A stretch of DNA of 64,000 nt from Allocoleopsis franciscana PCC 7113 (lineage in GTDB: Bacteria > Cyanobacteriota > Cyanobacteriia > Cyanobacteriales > Coleofasciculaceae): NCBI RefSeq assembly GCF_000317515.1, contig NC_019738.1, positions 4,118,001 through 4,182,000 of the forward strand, written 5' to 3'. Both the position numbers and the translations under genes were made by a program. Within the stretch, counting starts at the first letter, position 1; each line of letters opens with the position of its first letter. Below are positions 17,607 through 26,170 of the stretch, piece by piece. Under the pieces are notes generated by a model, which ran no database searches, was not told the DNA's origin, and saw only the letters and a list, made by a program, of their open reading frames with translations.

Positions 17607-19058
17607 ATGAATCCTTCGTGTGAGGAGAGTGAGCCAAACCTAGCCAGTAGGGAGGCTTCTCTCCAAGCTTTTTTTAATCTTTCTCTAGATTTGTTGTGCG
17701 TCCGTGGCAAGGATGGTTATTTCCGGGAACTCAACTGTGTTTGGCAAACGGTTTTAGGCTGGACACTGGAGGAATTGCGATCGCGTCCTTGGTTAGATTT
17801 TGTCCATCCCGACGATGTTGCCTTCACCTTTGAGATGGAGTGTCAATGTCATACTCTCAAGGCAAGCCATACTCCGATCCAACTGAAAAATCGCTACCGT
17901 TGCCGAGATGGCAGCTATCGTTGGCTGTCTTGGCGCTTATCCTCCTATGAAAACGGCTTCAGCCATGGCATCGCTCAAGATGTCACAGAAAGCAATTGGG
18001 GAGGCAGTGGCGCGTATCGCACCCGGTTACAGGAATCGGTAAAGTTACGGGATCAGGCGATCGCGGCTAGCCGTGTCGGAATTGTGATTGCCGATACTCG
18101 ATTACCGGGTATGCCGTTGATTTATGTGAATCCTGCCTTTGAGCAAATCACCGGTTACTCTGCCGCTGAGGTACTCGGTTATAACTGTCGTTTTTTGCAA
18201 GGCAAAGAAACCAGTCAGCCTGCTGTGGCACAACTCCGTGCGGCGATTAAAGCTGGAGAACACTGCGCGGTTACTCTACTGAATTACCGGAAAGATGGAA
18301 CCCCCTTTTGGAATGAACTAACGATTTCACCTATTTATGATGAAGACAAGAAATTAACTCATTTTGTGGGGATTCAATCGGATATTAGTGATCGCATCAA
18401 AGCCGAACAAGCCCTACGTTTGGAACAACAAAAATCGGAACGGCTATTATTGAATATTTTGCCTAAGCCGATTGCTGACCAATTGAAACAGTTTGAAGGT
18501 TCATTGGCTCAACAATTTACTGAAGCCACTATTTTATTTGCTGATATTGTCGGCTTTACTCCCCTAGCCGCTCAAATGTCCCCTTTAGAATTGCTCAATC
18601 TGTTAAATCAGATATTTTCAGTTTTTGACCAATTAGCAGAAAAGCACGGGGTTGAGAAAATTAAAACTATTGGTGATGCCTACATGGTGGCTGGCGGATT
18701 GCCGGTACCAACGGATAATCATGCAGAAGCGATCGCTCAAATGGCTTTGGATATGCGGCAAGCTATTGGGAAGTTCCAAACCCAACAAGGTAAATCCTTC
18801 CAAATTCGCATCGGCATTAATACTGGGCCAGTTGTAGCGGGTGTGATTGGGATTAAAAAATTTAGCTATGACTTGTGGGGTGATGCCGTTAATGTTGCCT
18901 CCCGGATGGAATCATTGGGATTGCCTGGAAAAATTCAAGTTACAGCTATTACCAAAGAGCGTTTGCAGGATAAGTTTGTATTTGAAGAACGGGGTGCGAT
19001 CGAGGTTAAGGGCAAAGGGAAAATGATGACTTATTGGCTAATCGACAGGAAGAGTTAG
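17607..19058 (+). CDS. PAS-LOV adenylate cyclase (probable blue-light-activated)
   Basis: Numbering is from the ATG at 17607; an upstream in-frame TTG at 17562 would add 15 residues. Domains: PAS 1 (about 12-130), LOV (about 150-265) and class III cyclase (about 300-440). The LOV domain has GYNCRFLQG with photoactive C194, plus FMN-contact N226, N236 and Q257, so it should form a blue-light flavin adduct. The cyclase has metal aspartates D313 (FADIVGF) and D357 (IGDAY), and adenine-selecting K353 and D422 (YDLWGD), so it should make cAMP rather than cGMP. I recall a characterised photoactivated cyclase, mPAC, of similar type from Microcoleus chthonoplastes. No kinase or effector gene is adjacent. 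Confidence 0.94.
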   Translation: MNPSCEESEPNLASREASLQAFFNLSLDLLCVRGKDGYFRELNCVWQTVLGWTLEELRSRPWLDFVHPDDVAFTFEMECQCHTLKASHTPIQLKNRYRCRDGSYRWLSWRLSSYENGFSHGIAQDVTESNWGGSGAYRTRLQESVKLRDQAIAASRVGIVIADTRLPGMPLIYVNPAFEQITGYSAAEVLGYNCRFLQGKETSQPAVAQLRAAIKAGEHCAVTLLNYRKDGTPFWNELTISPIYDEDKKLTHFVGIQSDISDRIKAEQALRLEQQKSERLLLNILPKPIADQLKQFEGSLAQQFTEATILFADIVGFTPLAAQMSPLELLNLLNQIFSVFDQLAEKHGVEKIKTIGDAYMVAGGLPVPTDNHAEAIAQMALDMRQAIGKFQTQQGKSFQIRIGINTGPVVAGVIGIKKFSYDLWGDAVNVASRMESLGLPGKIQVTAITKERLQDKFVFEERGAIEVKGKGKMMTYWLIDRKS

Positions 19059-19379
19059 TTGTTGCTTTAATGTTCACTTCAACTCCCCCTGCCCCTCTTA
19101 TGAAGGGGGGAGCAAGAGAGAATAAGCTAAAGTGCATTTAACTTGTACATTTTAAACCAGGATAAAAACGCTCAAATCCTCACCCAAGCTCCCCAGCTCC
19201 CCTGCCCCCCCGCAGCCTCAATAGACAAATTAAATGCGTAACAGCTTATGTGACAAACTCAAACCCAATTGGTATTACTCAGTCGTATGAAGACGACTTG
19301 AGCTATTAGCCAGGAATTAATTCCCTGGCGGGTTATTGCGACTGCTGCAAGATGTGAGAATACCCTATCAGTGCGATCG
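19059..19379. repeat. Intergenic region holding dispersed repeat copies
   Basis: No gene is seen in this 320-base gap. It contains a G-rich/C-rich palindromic word (about 19083-19110, CCCCTCTTATGAAGGGGGG), a block at about 19205-19235 that resembles 38905-38940 in inverse orientation, and the word CAAACCCAATTGGTATTA at 19260-19277, shared in inverse orientation with 38813-38830. A two-hairpin element follows at 19281-19332 (AGTCGTATGAAGACGACTT, then GGAATTAATTCC), matching the copy at 54916-54967. Confidence 0.7.
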
Positions 19380-22300
19380 CTAACTTCTGCGAGATGAAGT
19401 TTTCCGAATAATTTCCAGCAACCAAAACAGCAGAGTTGCACTAATCGCAATCATCACCCAAACCCAAGATTTCCAAACAACAATTGCTACACCCGCGATG
19501 GCAACCAGGAGTAAAATGAGCTGAAACAGTAAGAAAATCGGTCGATATTTAGACGTTTGAACTGCTAAGGGGCCTGTAAATTGCAGCCACCCATAGAATA
19601 GTTGTAGCGACTTATCGAAAATATTATAGGTGAGACTTTTCCGTAAGATTGAGGCGCGCTTACCTAATGCCGTTAAGACGACATTTCTCAAAACTAGAGC
19701 AAACTGGGTTAAAATATTCGCCAAGATAATGCGCGGAATACTATCGAACACCGTCTCTTGACCCACATTATATTTTTCTCGAAAAAATCTCTCACTATTC
19801 CCCTGGGATAAATTGATAATGGCTTCCTCTGCTAATCTCGCAGCAGCTAGCGCACTCACGCGGCGCTCAAAGTACCCGGCGACTGGATAATATTGAGGTC
19901 TTTCTTCCTCCTCAATACGAGTTAATTTACCTTGATTGCTAGCTGAAGTATTAGGTTTGAGTCGCTGTCGGTTCCAATTGAGTTGCTCGGCAATTTCATC
20001 TTGGAGAACGTTCGATAAATCGGCACTTACAATTTCGCGATGCCCTTCCAATACTAAAATTCTTAGTAATCCATCAATCGTCAATTGAAGTTGTTGTTCC
20101 GTCAATTTTTCGGGGTACGCTAGTTTCTTAAGATAGCTAATAATTGGGTTTCGTTGGGTTTCCAGAATATTTGGCAAGGACTCATCCAACAAAAATTCTA
20201 AATAATTATCGGTAAAAGATTCAAACTCTAGCGTCCCTCTGCGGCAGTTACCCTGACGTTCTAAAAATTCTGGAAATTTTTTCACGGATTCAGGGGTTAA
20301 CAGGGCTTCAAAAATCCGGTTGAGTCCATCCAAGCGTCCCCAGAGGATATCATTAGAACGCCAAGATTTCTTAAAAAATCCACCAAAAGCAAATAAGGTA
20401 TCTCCCGCCAATTTATCTTCTAGGGTTTTCCCTTCTCCTAATCCCAGTTTCGCATCATTGGGACTGATCCGAATCGTCTCAATCAGCTCCTTTTCCGTTA
20501 AATTCATTAGGTATTCAAAGGGATACAATACTTTATCTAAATACCTAAATTGTTGAAAAGAAGCTAGGATTTCTTCCTGGGCAATTAACTGACTGGTTGC
20601 AATTAAACTTTCTGATGCTAGTTCTACCTTGCGTAAAATTGTTTCAAAATACTCATTTTCTTGATAGTCATAATTAAAGGCAGAATTTTTCCAAATCCGT
20701 TGTTCAATCTCCTGTTCGCTTTGTAGCTTATTAATTTTTTGTTTAAATTGCAGCAGAATGGAAGAAATCCGGCTTTGAGATAACCATTCGTTATAAAATG
20801 GCTCCGTAGCCTTTAAGGGTAAGTTTTGGAAAATATTGGCTGATACTTCTTCTAAATCAGAACCTGTATCGGGTAAAAAGTTATCTAATCCAACAGCATC
20901 CAGTAAAAATCGGTGAAGTCGCAGCAAGCGCTCATAAAAAATACCGCGCATCTGATTATCTGGCTTGGATTGTGCCAGCAATTGATAAAATGAATCACTG
21001 ACTATCGGTTTACTTAATAACTGATTTAAAGCAGCGCGAATCACTTCTAGTAGTTTGATTTGACGCGATATGCTCTCGGATAAATAACGAAGTTTTTGAT
21101 ACTCGATTAAATTGGACTCTGTTTCCAGGCGTTGGCAAAGAATTTGGATTAGATAAAAGTGCTTTCTTAAGCTATATTCAATATCTAAATTACGAATTTG
21201 TTTCTCAAACGCTTGGCGAATTTTATCTTGTTTTGCCTTTTCTTTTTCCCCTGTAATTTGGTCGGTTAAAATATTAGCGGCTTTATCTAAATAAGCCTTT
21301 TTTTCAGAATTTATTCTAAAATCTTGCTCCATTCTCAATACTAGAGGCAGGACGCGATCGCGCAAGCTAATCAAACGACTTCGCAAATAAATCGTCTCTT
21401 CAATATCGATCGCTTCTAGCGTTGCCATTGCTGAATCAGTGGGAGTCTGGGTATCGGCAAGCAGAGTCTTGTAACGCCTCACCTTCTCATTATGACTTTT
21501 GATGGCTTCTAAATCATTCCCAATACTTTCATACATAGGTATTCCGATTAAAGACTCTTGGAGAATCTGTAAAGTATTGGGCTTCTTTATATTCTTAAAA
21601 TCATCCTCATCAATAAACCGATCTGGACTGGGATCGATATAAAATAATTTGCGATCCACAGGACGGTTGATTGTGCGATAGTACATCTCCTTAATGGTGT
21701 AACTAAATGGACGATTGTCCAATACCCCGCCATCTATGAAATATAATTGATACCCTGGAATTTGGGGATGATTGACGAACTCACGTTGATCAAGTTGCCC
21801 CCACTCTACTAACTTTTGATCAATTCGATTATTTCCTTTTAATTCCACTTCGACAACCGGAAAAGCCACGGGGAAGCAAGAAGTAATTCGACAAAGTTTA
21901 GCCAAAGCTTGGCAAGTTTCTTCTGGAAAAACTGGAATTAAATCCTGGTTATTTTTAAGATTAAAAGGCTCCTTTCGACCCCGGCGATGTTTAAGCTGAA
22001 ACACAGCTCGATGGTCTTTAATCTCAATTACACTTCCCGTATCATCAAAAGTTTTATAAATTCGTCCTAAAACATCTGTTCCTGTCACAAACAAATCAAG
22101 TTCATTAAAATCAGATACCCATTCACCAGGAGGAGCAGAACGCTTATTGTAATAGCCCTTTTCAAAGGCTTCTTTGAGCTGATTTTGATAGTAATCTTCT
22201 CCATTTAAAACTGACTCAACTTTTGTCCCAGTCGCACTCGGTTCCCGCAGAAGTTTAAGGATATCGCCACTTTCTCGCCAAATATCAGCAAAATCAGCAA

Positions 22301-22574
22301 AGTCAACCACTTCCCTTAAATTGCTGTTTGCCAAAGCGTAACTGAGAAGAACACCATTAATTCCCCCGGCTGAAGTTCCCGATATAATATCGACAACAAT
22401 ATCCGAATCGGTAAGGGCTTTAATCAGTTTATAGATGCCCCGACCGCGTACAGCATTATAAAATTCCCGACAGACTCCATTCATGTAAATGGCGAGTGAA
22501 ACCCCGCCATAAACAACCAGTCCTAAGCGAATTTCTCGACGAAAGTTGGGTTTTTTAAAGGTGTAGTCAGACAT
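19380..22574 (-). CDS. Patatin-like phospholipase with long helical region and C-terminal membrane helices
   Basis: The product starts MSDYTFKKPNFRREIRLGLVVYGGVSLAIYMNG. YGGVSLA is the oxyanion-hole loop, IISGTSAGGING holds the nucleophile Ser (residue 68 from this start), and FIDGGVLDNRPF near 290 supplies the dyad Asp. Patatins hydrolyse acyl esters of membrane lipids. At 1064 residues it is far longer than single-domain patatins. The rest is mostly charged helix, and two hydrophobic helices near the end (FLLFQLILLLVAIAGVAIVVW and VMIAISATLLFWLL) anchor it to a membrane. This fits the long patatin-related protein family. An ATG at 22589 would add five residues. No partner gene is adjacent. 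Confidence 0.92.
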   Translation of the reverse strand: MSDYTFKKPNFRREIRLGLVVYGGVSLAIYMNGVCREFYNAVRGRGIYKLIKALTDSDIVVDIISGTSAGGINGVLLSYALANSNLREVVDFADFADIWRESGDILKLLREPSATGTKVESVLNGEDYYQNQLKEAFEKGYYNKRSAPPGEWVSDFNELDLFVTGTDVLGRIYKTFDDTGSVIEIKDHRAVFQLKHRRGRKEPFNLKNNQDLIPVFPEETCQALAKLCRITSCFPVAFPVVEVELKGNNRIDQKLVEWGQLDQREFVNHPQIPGYQLYFIDGGVLDNRPFSYTIKEMYYRTINRPVDRKLFYIDPSPDRFIDEDDFKNIKKPNTLQILQESLIGIPMYESIGNDLEAIKSHNEKVRRYKTLLADTQTPTDSAMATLEAIDIEETIYLRSRLISLRDRVLPLVLRMEQDFRINSEKKAYLDKAANILTDQITGEKEKAKQDKIRQAFEKQIRNLDIEYSLRKHFYLIQILCQRLETESNLIEYQKLRYLSESISRQIKLLEVIRAALNQLLSKPIVSDSFYQLLAQSKPDNQMRGIFYERLLRLHRFLLDAVGLDNFLPDTGSDLEEVSANIFQNLPLKATEPFYNEWLSQSRISSILLQFKQKINKLQSEQEIEQRIWKNSAFNYDYQENEYFETILRKVELASESLIATSQLIAQEEILASFQQFRYLDKVLYPFEYLMNLTEKELIETIRISPNDAKLGLGEGKTLEDKLAGDTLFAFGGFFKKSWRSNDILWGRLDGLNRIFEALLTPESVKKFPEFLERQGNCRRGTLEFESFTDNYLEFLLDESLPNILETQRNPIISYLKKLAYPEKLTEQQLQLTIDGLLRILVLEGHREIVSADLSNVLQDEIAEQLNWNRQRLKPNTSASNQGKLTRIEEEERPQYYPVAGYFERRVSALAAARLAEEAIINLSQGNSERFFREKYNVGQETVFDSIPRIILANILTQFALVLRNVVLTALGKRASILRKSLTYNIFDKSLQLFYGWLQFTGPLAVQTSKYRPIFLLFQLILLLVAIAGVAIVVWKSWVWVMIAISATLLFWLLEIIRKTSSRRS

Positions 22575-22668
22575 GGATTCGCTTTGCAATTGCCAAGAAA
22601 GGGTATTTTATTTTTCTCCAAACCCAATCTTGACATTAAACACACATCTTTTACCATCCCCCTAATAC

Positions 22669-22728
22669 CCCCAATGCCCCAATGCTCCAATGCCCCAATG
22701 CCCCAATGCCCCAATGCCTCAATGCCCC
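22669..22728. repeat. Octamer tandem array (CCCCAATG)
   Basis: About seven and a half copies of an 8-base unit run head to tail: CCCCAATG is exact in five, with single-base variants CTCCAATG and CCTCAATG. It lies in the gap upstream of the patatin gene. Such short tandem arrays are typical of filamentous cyanobacterial intergenic DNA and can vary in copy number between strains. Confidence 0.9.
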
Positions 22729-22870
22729 ACTCCTAGTGTGGAAGGTCAATGAAAGACCCCACCTTGGCGGGCGGGGTTAGAATGTAATATCTTTGTTTGT
22801 TTATTGCCCATTAACCCTAGCACCCCTGAGTCATAACTTGCTCTACTTAAAGATGGTTGTTTTTGTCAAG

Positions 22871-22993
22871 ATGGCTGGTATAAAAGCTTACAATAGGGAA
22901 GGGCTAGAAAAATTGTTTGACCTTCTTGAATATCTGCAAAACGTTAATTTAAATAACAACCCACTTCAAAATAAAACTAATAATAAACAGTGA
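22871..22993 (+). CDS. Possible 40-residue leader ORF overlapping cheB
   Basis: An ATG at 22871 opens MAGIKAYNREGLEKLFDLLEYLQNV, continuing to a TGA whose bases overlap the GTG start of cheB (GTGA). The predicted peptide is a polar amphipathic helix. The overlap would allow translational coupling. Support is weak: there is no clear ribosome binding site and no recognised family, and longer starts upstream exist (TTG 22793). Confidence 0.3.
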   Translation: MAGIKAYNREGLEKLFDLLEYLQNVNLNNNPLQNKTNNKQ

Positions 22994-23643
22994 TTACCAA
23001 TCCTGAAAAACCAAATCAAAATGATAGCAAAATCTCTTCAACCCAAAGCCCTACCTCTCCCGTCTTTGATCTGGTTGCGCTAACCGCCTCAGCAGATGGG
23101 TTAAATGCCTTAACTCAGGTTCTATCTGCCTTACCGTCTGACTTTCCCGTTGCAATTGTGGTAGTGCAACATCTGTCCCCTCGGCATCCCAGCCTAATGG
23201 CGCAAATCCTGAACCGCCGCACGTCCCTGCAAGTCAAGGAAGCGGAGGAAGGATGTTGCCTGAGTCCTGGTAAGGTGTTTATTGCCCCACCCGACTATCA
23301 CCTTTTGGTGAATGGGGATGGCAGTCTTTCCCTTTCCCAAACGGAAAAAGTGCATTTTGTGCGCCCTGCGGCTGAGGTATTATTTGAGTCGGTTGCAGAA
23401 CACTACCAACAACGAGCGATCGCAGTCGTCTTAACCGGAGGCGATGGCGATGGTTCCAGGGGAGTCCAAGCCATCAAAAAAATGGGTGGCAAGGTGATTG
23501 CACAGGATAAAGCAACATCGAAAGTGTGGGGAATGCCTGCGGCTGCCATTGCCACCGGCTGCGTGGATTGGGTCTTACCCCTGGATAAAATTGGTCAGGC
23601 TATTACCCAGTTAGTCGTGTACGGACAGCTCGAAAACAACTAG
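22990..23643 (+). CDS. CheB-type methylesterase domain protein (no receiver domain)
   Basis: The 217-residue protein is the CheB catalytic domain alone. Triad positions are S34 (TASADG, where classical CheB has GSSAGG), H61 (VVVQHLSPRHPS) and D154 (TGGDGDGSRG). It should remove methyl or amide groups from glutamyl residues of a chemoreceptor-like partner. It lacks the N-terminal receiver domain that controls enteric CheB. The start is GTG at 22990, overlapping the stop of a small upstream frame. It lies 2 bases before cheR, so the two form a split version of the CheB-CheR-PAS fusions common in cyanobacterial hybrid sensors. No receptor, CheA or kinase lies nearby. Confidence 0.9.
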   Translation: MITNPEKPNQNDSKISSTQSPTSPVFDLVALTASADGLNALTQVLSALPSDFPVAIVVVQHLSPRHPSLMAQILNRRTSLQVKEAEEGCCLSPGKVFIAPPDYHLLVNGDGSLSLSQTEKVHFVRPAAEVLFESVAEHYQQRAIAVVLTGGDGDGSRGVQAIKKMGGKVIAQDKATSKVWGMPAAAIATGCVDWVLPLDKIGQAITQLVVYGQLENN

Positions 23644-23645
23644 GT

Positions 23646-25508
23646 ATGGCTATAACTCCAGACGATCCAACCTTTGAAGTATTACTGCACTATCTCAAAC
23701 AAACTCGCGGTTTCGACTTCACCGGTTATAAGCGTCCGTCACTGATGCGCTTGGCGAAAAAGCGGATGCAAATCGTGGGGGCAGAGTCGTTTACGCAGTA
23801 TCTGGATTACCTAGAGGCAAATCCACTCGAACTCAACCATCTATTTGATGCTCTATTGTTGAACGTCACTACGTTTTTCCGGGATTTACCCGCATGGAAC
23901 TATCTCACTCAAGAGATAATTCCCCGAATTCTGGAAATGAAGCCAGACAATGAACTCATTCGAGTTTGGACGGCTGGCTGTGCGTCCGGTGAGGAAGCCT
24001 ATACCATTGCTATCATTCTGGCGGAAATTCTTGGAGAAGAGGCATTCCGATCGCGGGTGAAAATCTACGCCACCGATTTGGATGAAGACGCTATTACTTA
24101 TGGTCGCCTTGCCACTTATACAGCCAGACAATTAGGAAATATTCCCGAACCTCTGCGCGAGAAATACTTCGAGGTAACACGCAGTGCTTACATATTCCGC
24201 CATGATTTGCGCCGATGTGTGATTTTTGGTCGCAATAACTTGGTTCAGGATGCTCCCATTGGGCATCTAGATTTGCTGATTTGCCGCAATACCCTGATGT
24301 ATTTCAATGCGGAGACTCAATCGCGTGTCCTCGCCCGCTTTCACTTCGCTCTCAAAGACAGGGGATTTTTATTTGTGGGCAAGGCGGAGATGCTGCTGAC
24401 TCATGCCAATCTCTTCACACCGGTTAACCTCAAGTATCGAATTTTTGCCAAACTCTCCCACGTGACACTGCGCGATCGTCAATTTGTTCTTGCAGAAGCG
24501 GGCAACACCGAGATAGGTAACCATACACTCAGAAATATCCGTTTGCGGGATGAAGCCATCGAGAGTCTACCCATCGCCCAAATTGTGGTGGATATCCATG
24601 GTAAGCTAGCCATCGCCAACCGACAGGCTCGCATTTGGTTTAATATCTCCAACTCAGATTTGGAGCGCCCTCTACAGGATTTAGAAGTCTCATATCGACC
24701 GGCTGAACTGCGATCGCTGATCCAAAAAGCTTACACCGAACGCCGCCCCATCCAGCTCAATCATGTGGAATTCTCGAAAGTGGGCGAGAGTAATCCCATC
24801 TGGTTAGACATTGAGATTCTCCCTTTAATGGATACTCAGGGTGAACTCTTGGGCGTGTTAGTGGTATTCCAGGATGCAACACGCTACAACCAGTTGCAAC
24901 AGGAACTTTCACGTTCCACTCAGGAAGTGGAAACGGCTTACGAAGAACTTCAGAGTGCCAACGAAGAACTAGAAACCACCAACGAAGAGCTCCAAAGTAC
25001 CAACGAAGAATTGGAAACCACCAATGAAGAACTCCAAAGTACTAACGAAGAATTGGAGACCATTAATGAAGAACTCCAATCTTCTAACGAGGAACTTCAA
25101 GCCACGAATGACGAACTGCGTGCTCGCACCGATGAACTCAACTGTGCTAACGCCTTTTTGGAATCCATTCTTACCAGTCTACAGATGGGGATGGTCGTTT
25201 TAAACAACCGCCTTTCTGTTCAACTTTGGAACGGTGAAGCCGTCAATTTATGGGGAATTCCCGCGAGTGAGGTTGAAGGATATTTCTTCTTTGACCTAGA
25301 TTTGGGCTTGCCCCTAGAGCAACTTAGGGAACCCGTCCGTGAGTGTCAGACTGGAGTATCGAATTACCGAGACATGGTATTAGACGCGATTAACCGCCGT
25401 GGCAGAGCCATTCGTTGCCGGGTGATCTGCACACCCCTGATTGTGGCGGCTCAGCAACAAGGCATCATTCTTTTAATGGAAGACGTGAGCAACAAACAAC
25501 AGCCGTAA
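23646..25508 (+). CDS. CheR-type methyltransferase with PAS domains and long coiled coil
   Basis: Residues about 1-275 are CheR: the N-terminal helical domain (FDFTGYKRPSLMRLAKKRM), the SAM-binding VWTAGCASGEEAYTIAI (about residue 110), and ICRNTLMYF near 218. A PAS-like domain follows (about 300-410, AIESLPIAQIVVDIHGKLAIANRQARIWFN). Then comes a strikingly regular coiled coil (about 430-495) made of NEELQSTNEELETT heptad pairs, and a second PAS-like domain (about 500-615). It should methylate glutamates in a signalling partner. Normally this architecture continues into a histidine kinase; here it ends after the second PAS, so it is a truncated or stand-alone version. ATG at 23646, two bases after cheB. 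Confidence 0.92.
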   Translation: MAITPDDPTFEVLLHYLKQTRGFDFTGYKRPSLMRLAKKRMQIVGAESFTQYLDYLEANPLELNHLFDALLLNVTTFFRDLPAWNYLTQEIIPRILEMKPDNELIRVWTAGCASGEEAYTIAIILAEILGEEAFRSRVKIYATDLDEDAITYGRLATYTARQLGNIPEPLREKYFEVTRSAYIFRHDLRRCVIFGRNNLVQDAPIGHLDLLICRNTLMYFNAETQSRVLARFHFALKDRGFLFVGKAEMLLTHANLFTPVNLKYRIFAKLSHVTLRDRQFVLAEAGNTEIGNHTLRNIRLRDEAIESLPIAQIVVDIHGKLAIANRQARIWFNISNSDLERPLQDLEVSYRPAELRSLIQKAYTERRPIQLNHVEFSKVGESNPIWLDIEILPLMDTQGELLGVLVVFQDATRYNQLQQELSRSTQEVETAYEELQSANEELETTNEELQSTNEELETTNEELQSTNEELETINEELQSSNEELQATNDELRARTDELNCANAFLESILTSLQMGMVVLNNRLSVQLWNGEAVNLWGIPASEVEGYFFFDLDLGLPLEQLREPVRECQTGVSNYRDMVLDAINRRGRAIRCRVICTPLIVAAQQQGIILLMEDVSNKQQP

Positions 25509-25543
25509 AATGCTCCAGAGTCATCCTGCCCGAAAAAACACCG

Positions 25544-25570
25544 AACCCGCCTACTTGGGGCGGGTTTATA
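25544..25570 (+). terminator. Probable terminator after cheR
   Basis: AACCCGCC pairs with GGCGGGTT (25544-25551 and about 25559-25567) to form a GC-rich hairpin followed by TTATA. It lies 36 bases after the cheR stop. The T-tract is short, so confidence is moderate. Confidence 0.6.
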
Positions 25571-26170
25571 CAGTAATAATTACCAGTCAGAATCGAGATA
25601 GTTAACGATAAAACAGGAAAGCAAGACAATAGATTTGCATCAACTAGTGGTGGACTCAATAACGCCACTACCTTCAGTTTGTTTTACACCCGAATTCTGT
25701 CACAAAAGACCTAGATTTTGGTGAAATGTCCAACCCATTAGAACGATCAATGAGGAATTTCAAGCGCGGCGGACACGACCAGATTTTTTCAGGTGTCTTC
25801 TCTTGAGGAGCAGCGCTGGATTAGAGCAGGCTTGGCACAAGCTCGAATCCCAGGATTTAGTACGAAGGTTCTCTGACTTCGTTGTGCCTATTTAAAAAAT
25901 TAGCATTGAATTTCGGGGAGGGAACCGACAATTTACTAAAATTTAGCCTCATTAACGTGTTGTAATAATCGAAAAACTTTCTGGAACAGACGGCTTGAGT
26001 CAAGGGTGCCCTCACAATACGACTGGAGACTGATTGTTTGAAACGATAAAATCTGTCTATGGGTTAATATCGTGTGGACTCATACTGTTTCTGCAATAGC
26101 GATGCCTGCTCAAAGCATCGGCTTGTGTGCTCTGATTTTGCTTCTGTGTGCGCTGTAAAACTGTTAAAAT
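25571..26170. other. 600-base intergenic gap before the orthocaspase gene
   Basis: No convincing gene, tRNA or repeat array is visible between the cheR terminator and the orthocaspase start. The 3' part contains short frames with unusual Cys/Ser composition that look like chance. It presumably holds the orthocaspase promoter; no motif was assigned. Confidence 0.35.

Noticed and set aside
22669..22728. CRISPR array
   Set aside because: Units are 8 bases with no spacers; simple tandem repeat.
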